64,000 nt of DNA from Helichrysum umbraculigerum. Lineage: Eukaryota; Streptophyta; Magnoliopsida; Asterales; Asteraceae. The notes under the pieces were generated by a model. The model was given only the letters and a program-made list of their open reading frames with translations. It had not been told where the DNA came from and did no database searches. The stretch's first letter is position 1, and each line of letters starts with the position of its first letter. The DNA lies in assembly GCA_949592205.1 (NCBI GenBank), contig CATIUR010000004.1, positions 67,739,837-67,803,836 on the forward strand. The letters are read 5' to 3'. Below, in pieces: positions 9,898 to 19,150 of this stretch. A program made the position numbers and the translations under genes.

Positions 9898-12800
9898 TTA
9901 TGACAAATTTATCATTCCAATACTAGTAACCAAGAATGTGAATCTGCCTACATCAAAAGCTTTTGTAAACAGATCAGCAAACTGATTATCAGTATGAACT
10001 TTCAAAATTTGAATAAGTCTTTTCTCATTACAATCTCTAATGAAATGATATCTGATTTCAATATGCTTTGTTTTAGAATGTTTAACTGGGTTATTAATAA
10101 TACTGATTGCAGAGCTATTATCAATAAAAATAGGAGTATTAAGAAAGGTAAAACCATAATCTAGCATCTGATTCTGAATCCATAGCACTTGAGCACATCA
10201 ACTTGCAGCTGCTACATATTCTGCCTCTGCTGTAGATGTAGATACAGTGGTTTGTTTCTTGCATTGCCATGAAACCAATCTTTCTCCCAAAAATTGACAA
10301 CCTCCTGATGTAGATTTCCTGTCCAAGTTAGCTCCTCCATAATCACTATCTGTGTAAGCTATCAGATCAAAAGAATTAAACTTTGGATACCAAAGACCCA
10401 ATTTTGATTGACCCTTCAAATATCTAAAAATTCTTTTGACTGCTAGAAGATGTGATAGCTTTGGATTAGCTTGAAATCTTGCACATAAGCACACTGCAAA
10501 CATGATGTCAGGCCTTGATGAAGTGAGATACATAAGTGACCCAATCATAGATCTGTAAAGATGTTCATCCACACTCTCCCCCTCAAGATCTGCATGTAAT
10601 TTCTTGTTTGTTTCAACTGGTGTGCTTGCAACTTTAGCATCTTTGTACCCAAACCGATCCAGTATATCATTCACATACTTACTTTGATGAATAAAGATTC
10701 CTTCTTTCTGTTGCTTTACTTGTAGCCCCAAGAAAAATGTTAATTCCCCCATGGAGCTCATCTTGAACTTTTCATGCATTAATGATTCAAACTCCTTGCA
10801 AAGACTATCCTTTGTTGAACCAAAAATGATATCATCTACATAAACTTGAACCAGTAGTATATCATTCTTAATTCTTTTAGTAAACAAAGTTTTATCTATT
10901 GCACCCCTTTTGAATCCATTCTGCAACAGATAATCTGAAAAAGTATCATACCAGGCTCTAGGTGCTTGATGTAAACCATAAAGAGCTTTATCCAGTTTGA
11001 AAACTTTATCAGGAAATTTAGAATCTTCAAACCCTGGTGGTTGACATACATATACCTCTTCCTGTATAGTGCCATACAGAAAAGCACTCTTAACATCCAT
11101 CTGATACACAATGAATCCCTTGAATGAAGCATAAGCCAAAAACAATCTAATTGCCTCTATCCTTGCAACAGGTGCAAAAACCTCATCATAATCAATCCCC
11201 TCTGCTTGTGAATACCCCTGTGCAACCAATCTAGCCTTGTTTTTGATCACTATACCTCTTTCATCCTTCTTGTTCTTGAAAATCCATTTAGTACCAATTG
11301 CCCTCTTCTCTTTAGGCAAATCAACCAATGTCCAAACTTCTTGAATCTTAAACTGAAGCAACTCCTCTTGCATAGCTTCAATCCAACTAGGATCTCTCAA
11401 AGCTTCAGTAACCTTCTTTGGTTCTGTTTGAGACAGAAAACAGGCAAACAAAGAAGTATTTACAGCTTCTGTATCAAGATTTACTTCTTCCTCATTTGCT
11501 GAAGCTTCAAACACCTGACTTTGATTTCTTGTTTTAACAGCTGATTCAATATCTCCAATTACATTCTCAAGTGGATGATCTTTATGAGTAATGTATTTAG
11601 ATGCTGCTGTTTCTTGAATCCTCTCCTCCAAGTTGGTAAAATTCCCTTCTTGTCCAGACTCACTACTTGAAACTTCTCTTGTAATTCTCTTTGACACAGG
11701 AGTAGAGCTCATCAAATGTAGATAATTCAATTGTTCCTGCCCCTTGTCAAGATGCTTTGTAGGTGTCTGATCAACATTCACACGTGCCTTTGTATTCTTC
11801 TGTACTGGACTCACATCACTGTCTTCTGTACTATCTTCAATAACAGGTCTATCAGAATCATCAACATGAGAAAATGATGTTTCATCTGATTTTCCTGTTT
11901 CCATATCCTGTGATGTCGTTGGTTGATCAGTATCAAACACTTCTGGGGGATCAGGAGACCAAATTGGAAATAATATATATTTCAATGAATCATTCTTCTT
12001 TCCAATTGATTTTCCTGATGTTTCTCTACCTTCATCATCACCTGTTCCTGCATTTGTACCTGCACTTGTACCTGCACTAGTATCCACATTTGTATATCTA
12101 AAAGCAGTATTAAGTGCATCAATATCAAACAGTGATTCAGGACCTTTTCCCTCAGGATTAACAGTGTTTTCATTAAAAGTAATGTGCACTGTTTCTTCTA
12201 TGATTCTGGTCCTTTGATTGAATACCCTATAAGATTTACTTTGAATAGAATAACCAACAAATATCCCCTCATCAGCCTTACTCTGAAACTTACCTAAGTG
12301 ATCTTTGGTATTTAAGATTGTACAAGGACACCCAAAAGATTTTAAGAAACTAACCAAAGGCTTTCTCTTAAACAACAGTTCATATGGTGTCTTGTTATGA
12401 GGCTTAACAACTAATACTCTATTCTGAACATAACAAGCTGTGCTAACTGCCTCTGCCCAAAAAGACATAGGTAGCTTTGCATCAGATAGCATGGTTCTAG
12501 CAGCCTCAATCAGTTTCCTATTCCTCCTTTCAGCTACTCCATTTTGTTGAGGAGTTCTAGGTGCACTAAATTCTCTCTTAATACCTTTAACTTCACAGAA
12601 TTTATCCATCTCATGATTTTTAAATTCTGTTCCATTATCACTTCTGATGATCTTTACTCTTTTATCCAATTGATTCTCCATCTTAGTTATAAATGATCTA
12701 AGTATTTCACCTGTCTCATCTTTTGTCCTAAGAAAGAAAACCCATGTAAATCTAGAATAATCATCAATAATCACAAGACAGTAAGACTTTTTCCCCATAC

Positions 12801-13470
12801 TACTTATACTGGTTGGTCCAAATAAGTCCATATGCAATAAGTGTAAAGGTGTGATATTTGTGTTCACAGATTTGGACTTAAATGAGGATTTGTGTTGCTT
12901 TCCCTTTTGACAAGAAACACAATGATCATCACATGAATAGACCTTTTCAGGCAAACCTCTAACAAGCTTGTTTTTGACAAGTTTATTAATGGTTTTGAAA
13001 TTCATGTGACACATCCTCCTATGCCACAGTTCAGATTCATTCACACTTGCTTTAGAAATAAGACAGTTTAAATCAGGTTGAGGTGTCATATTCACTAAGT
13101 CACACTTATATACATTATCTTGTCTTGGAATTCTCATCAAAATCATGTTTTCTGGTATTTTAAATTCTTTGGACAAGATAAGGCATTCAGTGTCAGTAAA
13201 AAGAACTGGGTTCTTTTTATCTGTGATTTGACTCACACTTAGTAAATTATACCTCAATTGTTCCACAAAATAAACATTATCAAAACTTAGCTTTTCACTC
13301 TGAACTGTTCCTTTCCCTGTGATCCTTCCTCCTTTTGGATTGCTTCCAAAAGCTACATATCCTCCATCAAAAGATTTAAAGTCCTGCAGCTTTTCTTTGT
13401 CTCCAGTCATGTGCCGTGAGCATCCACTATCAATATGCCATAAGCTCTTAGGCTTGCCCTGCACAAATAG
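9898..13470 (-). pseudogene. pol: Element D pol (protease, integrase, reverse transcriptase, RNase H)
   Basis: A copia-order polyprotein of about 1,190 codons. Protease shows WHIDSGCSRHMTG (catalytic DSG). The integrase zinc domain has HRRMCH and CVSCQKGKQH. The integrase core has the D-D-E residues in LHMDLFGP, IRSDNGTEFKN and GVAERRNRKLIEAA. RT has VYQMDVKSAFLYG and the catalytic VYVDDIIFGS. RNase H has AYTDSDYGG and STAEAEYVAAAS. A single in-frame TGA follows AEYVAAAS near 10197, and the remaining 96 codons of RNase H (KHSKTKHIEIRYHFIRD) continue in the same frame to 9898. The pol frame differs from gag. The frame stays open up to about 13536, but homology starts near 13465. It is called a pseudogene only because of the one stop, which could be a recent mutation, readthrough or a sequence error. 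Confidence 0.9.
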
Positions 13471-13486
13471 TAAAAAAAAAAAATTA
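13459..13486 (-). promoter_or_regulatory. Gag-pol junction with a splice-acceptor-like tract, element D
   Basis: On the minus strand the gag stop TAA is followed by 12 T, ACTATTTG and TGCAG, then pol begins in a different frame (VQGKPKSLWHIDSG). This resembles a plant 3' splice site. No convincing donor was seen, so frameshifting or re-initiation are alternatives. Element B has a related junction at 33504-33528. Confidence 0.35.
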
Positions 13487-16204
13487 ATTTCTCTTGGGAA
13501 CCCAAACCAATTTGGCTTTGGGTTTCCCATGTGCATTCACATAATCAACTTTCTTAAAGATTATTGATTGTGAAGCACTGTTGGTATTTGGATCTGTTAA
13601 TTTATCAGACTTAATAGGTGTCCAAATCCAACTAATTTTAGACTTAACAGTGTTCTTTGGCTTAACAGTTTTAACTGTTTTACCAATTGAAGATACAGTG
13701 TTAATTTTGTTAACACTGTTTTTGAAATCAGTTACCACTGTTTTAGTCTTTGAGCTTTTGGCTAATCTTGTTATTACTGCTGCAGTAGATTTACCTGTAA
13801 CAGTGTTTAACATCGTAGCCTTTGAGTTTATCTTCTGAACTCTGGCAGTATGATCAACTTTTGATTGAAAATTTTGTTTGTTAATCATATTTGCTTTTGT
13901 CCATGACTGTTTTCTAATCCTTTGAACATTCTCAGGATTATGATAGCAGTCATATTTAAGATGACCTATTTTTCCACATATAAAGCAAGACTTTTCTTTA
14001 ATCACAGTAACATTATTACCCAGTTTTTGTGAAATCATTTGATTCCAATTTCTTTGATTACCTCTGGGTTTTTGATTTTGAAAACTCTGTGAAGAAGAAG
14101 CACTTGCTTTACATTTACAATTCACACAGTTATTCACAACAGATTCAACAACAGGTTTAGTAACTGAGTTAACTGTATTACTAACATATCCTAACCCATG
14201 TTTAGATTTGTTAGTATTCAAACTCACCTTCTCTAAGTCCAGTTTAACCTTCTCCTTGAACATTTTCTTACCCTCTTCTAGTTTATCAGTTTTAAGATTA
14301 ACAACTAGATCAGTAATTACTCTCTTCACATCCTCACATGTTGACTCAGACTTATATGATTCAGATTTCACACTCTTCTCACTATCAGATGTTCTATCAC
14401 TCTGATCATCTTCTTCAGTCCAGTCACTTACTTCACCTTCTATAAACAGATCATCATCAAATAAACTTTTAATTGGATCAGCCTTTTTAACCTCATCTAC
14501 CATTTCTCTTTTAAGTGAATTGATATCAATTTCACTTTTGGGAGGAAAGTAGGTGTGATTATAAGGTGGAGGTACATTATTGTATCCTAATCCAGTCTTA
14601 AGTTTATCATGAATCTGTGAATTAATAAGTTTATTTACACTCTTTGAAGCATGTTCTAATTTACTTACATCAAGCCTTATACTATCTCTTTCACATGTGA
14701 CCTCAGTAAGTTTCTTAGATAACACATCAACTTTATCTTTATAAGAGTCTCTCTCCCACCTAGCATATTCAATGTCATACTTAAACTGTGTTGCATTGAC
14801 TTCATATGCCTTAATTTGATTTTCCAGATTTTCAATGACAGCTATGGTGTGTTTACTTTTGATTTCCCATTGTTTTAGTTCCTCACACACTTTTATATTA
14901 TGATCTCTGTAGTGTTTAACAGTTTGTTTACAAACAGCAGAACATAATTTATTTTGTACCTCAGTAGGAACTTCTGACTTTTTGTCAGATTCTGCAATGG
15001 CCATGAGACATTGATTCTTCACAACATGCTCTTCTTGATCACTCCAATCCCATCCACAGCCATCCATAGACACCAAAGCATTTGCTGAAGCCCCCTGAAT
15101 TGGAATGTTTCTTGTCTGTGTCCCATTGCTTCCAGATCTCTGACCATTACCATTCTGCTCTTGCCTAGGGTTTCTGCATTCTCTGGCAAAGTGTCCCATC
15201 TTGTGACAGTTGAAACACTCAATCTTGCTCTTATCAAACCAATTTGCATCATTCCTCTTGTATGCAAAATTATTTCTACCAGTCCTCTGCATGAACCTTT
15301 TTGCTCTTTGAGTAATCAATGCAATTTGCCACTTGATGTCCATCTCCTCCAGATCATCACCATCAAATTGTTCCAGATCTTCATTAGTAAGTGAAGAATT
15401 CACATTACTTGCAAAGAAAGATTCTAATATTTGATCATTAGAACTATTTGATGATGATCCTGCTCCCCCTGAAACATGAGTAGAACCCATTTGACTTGAT
15501 TCTGCTTTTGTTCCAGCCATAGACATAAAAGCAGCATTATGACTGTATCCAGTAGCTTGCTTCTTACTTTCAACCTCAGACTCAAAGTTCCTCAGATCAT
15601 TGTATATATCTTCTAGTTCCTTAACTTCAATGTCTGAACTCTGCCTCAATCCAACAGTATAAATTGTCCATTCATCACCTAATGATCTCAAGAACTTTCT
15701 GTTAAGATCTTCTTTGTCAATCTTAACCTTGTGATTTTCCAATTCTCCAACTAATTTAGTAAACCTATCAAAGGTTTGAGTTAGAGTTTCAGATTTCACA
15801 TGGCTAAAATTTTCAAATTGTTGTTTTAACAGAGATCTTTTATTCTTTTTGGTGTTATCATTACCACCAAACCTCTTCTCAATTGCCTCCATTAATAACT
15901 TGGGATCTTCACAATTATCAAATCTGCTCTGATGCTCATTCGGAATGGATAGCAAAAGAGTACTAAGTGCTTTGTACTCAGTAGATCTGATTTTCCTCTC
16001 TGCTTCAGATGTTGGTGGTGCTCTTGGTTGCTTTACTCCATCACCATCAAGCGTTACTGGTATACCATTAACAACAACTTCCCACATCTGATAATCCGTG
16101 AGAAGCATATATTGCCTGATTCTGACCTTCCATAGGTCAAACTCATCTGGTTTAAGCATTGGTATCTTCGTTGCTTGAATCCCTTCATTGCCTTCAGACG
16201 CCAT
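13484..16204 (-). CDS. gag: Element D Gag, about 906 aa
   Basis: Gag of a copia element, forming the virus-like particle and packaging RNA. The first ATG (16204) gives MASEGNEGIQATK; the frame is open a few codons upstream without an ATG. An N-terminal UBN2/retrotran_gag region (about 20-200) includes WKVRIRQYML. There are two CCHC zinc knuckles: CFNCHKMGHFAREC near residue 335 and CFICGKIGHLKYDC near residue 742. Between them is a long charged, coiled-coil region. The length is far above a typical copia Gag but fits Sireviruses. The C-terminal 120 residues are Thr/Val/Lys-rich, and the DNA encoding them is crowded with CAGTNNTAA words. It ends in WVPKRN and TAA, before pol in another frame. 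Confidence 0.9.
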   Translation of the reverse strand: MASEGNEGIQATKIPMLKPDEFDLWKVRIRQYMLLTDYQMWEVVVNGIPVTLDGDGVKQPRAPPTSEAERKIRSTEYKALSTLLLSIPNEHQSRFDNCEDPKLLMEAIEKRFGGNDNTKKNKRSLLKQQFENFSHVKSETLTQTFDRFTKLVGELENHKVKIDKEDLNRKFLRSLGDEWTIYTVGLRQSSDIEVKELEDIYNDLRNFESEVESKKQATGYSHNAAFMSMAGTKAESSQMGSTHVSGGAGSSSNSSNDQILESFFASNVNSSLTNEDLEQFDGDDLEEMDIKWQIALITQRAKRFMQRTGRNNFAYKRNDANWFDKSKIECFNCHKMGHFARECRNPRQEQNGNGQRSGSNGTQTRNIPIQGASANALVSMDGCGWDWSDQEEHVVKNQCLMAIAESDKKSEVPTEVQNKLCSAVCKQTVKHYRDHNIKVCEELKQWEIKSKHTIAVIENLENQIKAYEVNATQFKYDIEYARWERDSYKDKVDVLSKKLTEVTCERDSIRLDVSKLEHASKSVNKLINSQIHDKLKTGLGYNNVPPPYNHTYFPPKSEIDINSLKREMVDEVKKADPIKSLFDDDLFIEGEVSDWTEEDDQSDRTSDSEKSVKSESYKSESTCEDVKRVITDLVVNLKTDKLEEGKKMFKEKVKLDLEKVSLNTNKSKHGLGYVSNTVNSVTKPVVESVVNNCVNCKCKASASSSQSFQNQKPRGNQRNWNQMISQKLGNNVTVIKEKSCFICGKIGHLKYDCYHNPENVQRIRKQSWTKANMINKQNFQSKVDHTARVQKINSKATMLNTVTGKSTAAVITRLAKSSKTKTVVTDFKNSVNKINTVSSIGKTVKTVKPKNTVKSKISWIWTPIKSDKLTDPNTNSASQSIIFKKVDYVNAHGKPKAKLVWVPKRN

Positions 16205-16286
16205 TGAAATCAAAACTTAATATCTGAACTAAACTCAAATACTAATACTAATAATCCCAGATCTTCCTGTCTTCAAAGCTTCACAA

Positions 16287-16298
16287 GCTCTGATACCA
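16287..16298 (-). other. Primer binding site (initiator Met tRNA), element D
   Basis: GCTCTGATACCA on the plus strand, i.e. TGGTATCAGAGC on the element strand, 3 bp inside the 5' LTR. Confidence 0.9.
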
Positions 16299-16301
16299 CT
16301 T

Positions 16302-16991
16302 TGTTAGTCCCTGTTTAACTTAATAAACAATCTTACTTAATAAGCCTTGAATATATTATTGAGAAGTTGCGGAATCACACTCAATAATATTAAGAAGATC
16401 AATGAATATTAATTAATTTAATGAACACAATAATATACCGAAAGCTTCAATCTTATTAATGATATAAGACGAATACACTTGATGTATTAGGGTTACAGAA
16501 AACCTTGAAGCTGCGCAATTAACATTAACCTATCTAGGTCTAAAGGATCTCTATTTATAACATATAGAGTCCTATACAATCTCCTACAAATATGGAATAA
16601 AATAACTTCCATAACCGACTCATACTTATCACAAAATCATAAACAGTTTTAACTACCATTCTGATGTAAACAGTTGTAACTATTACACATTCAGTGGTAA
16701 CTGCTTCAATTGTAATATGCGACTAAGTACAAATACATAATCAGTGTTAACTGTTTCATACATAACTAACAGTTACTAATACATAAGCAGTTTTAACTAC
16801 TTACAGACACATAACTATCAGTTGTAATCTATCTTCAAACAGTTGTAACACTTGTCTTCTCTTCAGTTTTCTTCTATCAGTTGTAACTTCGTAAAGACAG
16901 TTTTAACCTTTAAAGCAAACAGTTTTAATCACTTGTATTCTGTCTTCTCATCAGAACTTCAGCTCAGACCTGAAACAGTTTTGACCCAACA
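16302..16991 (-). repeat. Element D 5' LTR
   Basis: 690 bp, same length as the 3' LTR and no difference noticed on reading. TATA box (minus) at 16552-16559, with the MYB-like CAGTTNTAAC array upstream at about 16638-16983. Confidence 0.95.
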
Positions 16992-16996
16992 CCAAC

Positions 16997-17201
16997 AGTC
17001 GTATATTTTTGTCGCGTTTGCTCAATTTGTTTCGTATGTAATTACATTTAATTACAAATAAGTAATACTACGCGTATTAACTAGTTGGGCTTTGCTAGAC
17101 TTACCTCTAAAATGTGTTGTGAATTCACTCAAGTAGGGAATTAGCCTAATAATGCAAGTGATTAATGTTTATAATTGCGTTTAAATTTGCGGGGTGTTAC
17201 A
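16997..17201 (-). repeat. Element A 3' LTR, second part
   Basis: It continues the A LTR after element D (CCAAC duplication at 16992-16996) and ends GGGGTGTTACA, matching 21308-21512. Confidence 0.9.
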
Positions 17202-17480
17202 TTCTCCCCATGTTAGAGAAATCTCGTCCCGAGATTTAAAATCAAGTCGGATCGCCCGCGGCGTATGTTCTCCGATAAGTCATATTGTTAACAATAATAA
17301 TAGTTTGCGTGGCACTCAATTGTTGCCATAGAAGTTCAATCAGTTTAAGTATGCTCGCGGCATAGTTCAATATGTTGTGGGTTTCGTTTCGTGGTCAGAG
17401 TTTACCAGGTGTTGTGTTCGAATCGACATTCGAATAACACGTATGTTAAATCGTAGCAACAGCTGTTAAGACATACCATG
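17202..17480 (-). other. Element A 3' untranslated end with polypurine tract
   Basis: On the minus strand, a GGGACGAGATT block leads into AACATGGGGAGAA (17202-17214) and then the LTR start TGTAAC. Between gag and this tract only a short protease-like scrap (YVLFECRFEH near 17402-17450) in another frame remains, so nearly all of pol has been deleted. Confidence 0.8.
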
Positions 17481-18710
17481 TTAGCCGAGGTCCGCAACCG
17501 TTTCCGGTGCACGGAGGATGTATGCGCGGCTACGACCCGGTGGGATGGTTGCGATGCGGTTGTTGTTCTGATTGTTGTTCTCGGGGTTGTTCTGGTTGTT
17601 GTTGGCGTTGTTGAGTTGGGGGCACTGATTTCGGTAGTGTCCCGGGTCGCCACATCGGAAACAGCCAGTGTTTCGTTGTTCGTTGTTCGTGGGGTGAGTT
17701 CTACAAGCTTCGGTTCTGTGTCCAAATCGGTTGCAGTTAACACAGAAGAAACAATCCCCTTCGTGGTGTTTTTCACACTTTCCACATTTAGGCCTTTTGC
17801 CTTGATATGTTTTTGGTTCGGGGTTGGTGATTGCGGCGTAAGCTCGGGCGTTCCCCGGGTTTCTGTTTTGTTGACCCTGACGGTCGTTACCATCGTTGTT
17901 CCACTTTCGTTTGTGGGTTCCAGATTCGCCCGCATCAATACGGGTAGGTTCAACTTTCCCTGTAGTAGCTTTCAGGGTTCCAATCAAGACCGCGTCGTCG
18001 GTCAAGCTTTGAGCCAGGTCCACTGCGCTCCTAAAAGTGGCGGGTTTGGAAGACATAACCATGCCTCGGATTTGTGGGGCCAAACCCCGGTTGTAACGCT
18101 CAATGCGTTTGCTTTCGGGTGTCACCATGTGAGGTTCCAAACGTGCCAGTTCTTGAAACCGGGTTGTGTATCCAGTGATGTCGGCACCGATCATCTGTAA
18201 GTTCCAGAGCTCGGTCTCCAGTTTCTGTTGCTCGCTCTGGGAGCAAAATTCTTCCATCATCATTCATTTCAGGGTTTCCCAGGTGATGGAGTAAGCAGTT
18301 GTACGGCCGAGGATCTGAATTTGAGCATTCCACCAAGTTAACGCTTTGTCGGCCAGAGTGCAGGTGGCGTACTTCACAATTCTGTCAGCGGCACAGTCGC
18401 TGATGTCGATTACTGACTCTGTTTTCTCAATCCAGTGGACTAGGCCAATGGCCCCTTCAGTCCCGGTGAAGGTACTCGGTTTGCAGGCTTGAAATGTTTT
18501 GTATGAACACCCCTGCTGGGTATTCATCGGTGTTTCACTGTTGACGGGAGTGGCTCCACTGTTATGTACCACGTGTTCATGATTTCGGCTTACCTCGTAT
18601 TGGGCAATTGCCTCTGCTACACGACGTTCAATAATCTGTTCGGTGGTTTCGACGACAGGAGGTGTATTTGTTTGACGACTGTTGCGAGTCTTTCTCTGTT
18701 TAGGAGGCAT
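17481..18710 (-). pseudogene. gag: Element A Gag with one in-frame stop
   Basis: Ty3/gypsy Gag starting at MPPKQRKTRNS (18710). The capsid (retrotrans_gag) part includes FTGTEGAIGLVHWIE and ALTWWNAQ. A TGA at 18264-18266 follows WETLK, after which the same frame continues (MMMEEFCSQSEQQ...FQELARLEPHMVTPE). The nucleocapsid part has a Cys/His cluster CGKCEKHHEGDCFFCVNC followed by a CCHC knuckle CFRCGDPGHYRNQC. The frame ends at ETVADLG where protease would begin; a protease-like scrap is in another frame. Gag of this kind packages RNA, and enzymes would have to come from a related autonomous element. Confidence 0.85.
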
Positions 18711-19134
18711 GCTGACTTTCTGCGAGGAAGGAAATGCAGAAGTCAATGCCAATGAAAGGGATGTGAAGGATAAAAATTTCACATAGTTAAGTTATCGAGT
18801 ATTTGAGGAGAAATGACAAGATCCCCATCACGTATCTCACGACTATGAAACACCCATATGTACTTAGTATAATATAATCACGTTGGCCAGGCGTCATTAT
18901 ATGATGCTAAATACATACTTCTTTTCATCAACCTTTTAACACGATCCGGTTCACATGAGATCTGAGTACAATGAACGAGTCGAATGTGGTGAACAGTTCA
19001 CGCGTATCGAGGTATCGTAACGATAGTTTAGATGTATGTAAATGTGTGTATGCACGTGCGTTCTAGCCAAGGCTATAGTCTAGGTCTCTAGGCCTCTAAG
19101 TCACCTAAAGTTTTCCTAGTTCGCTATAACCATT
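18711..19134 (-). other. Element A leader between primer site and gag
   Basis: Untranslated leader in the element's orientation. No gene or strong repeat seen. Confidence 0.6.
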
Positions 19135-19148
19135 GGCTCTGATACCAA
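19135..19148 (-). other. Primer binding site (initiator Met tRNA), element A
   Basis: GGCTCTGATACCAA on the plus strand is the complement of the TGGTATCAGAGCC site. It lies 2 bp inside the right LTR and fixes the element's orientation. Confidence 0.9.
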
Positions 19149-19150
19149 TC

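Larger units (their letters stand above)
5749..16991 (-). mobile_element. Element D: young Sirevirus-like Ty1/copia retrotransposon with a third ORF
   Basis: An 11,243-bp element on the minus strand with 690-bp LTRs that appear identical by eye, a perfect CCAAC duplication, an initiator-Met primer site at 16287-16298 and a polypurine tract at 6439-6454. The order in its own orientation is gag, pol (protease-integrase-RT-RNase H), spacer, extra ORF. The large two-knuckle gag, the YVDDIIFGS RT motif, the AGGGGGAGAT polypurine tract and an ORF in the env-like position all fit the Sirevirus (SIRE/Maximus) lineage. It is the only element here with a near-complete pol and a likely source of recent activity. 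Confidence 0.9.

Noticed and set aside
17478..18200. 240-codon plus-strand frame opposite A Gag
   Set aside because: Antisense shadow of the zinc-knuckle and capsid coding region; no recognisable protein.
19135..19148. tRNA-like sequence GGCTCTGATACCA (also at 16287 and 62670)
   Set aside because: Only the primer-site complement of tRNA 3' ends; no cloverleaf around it.
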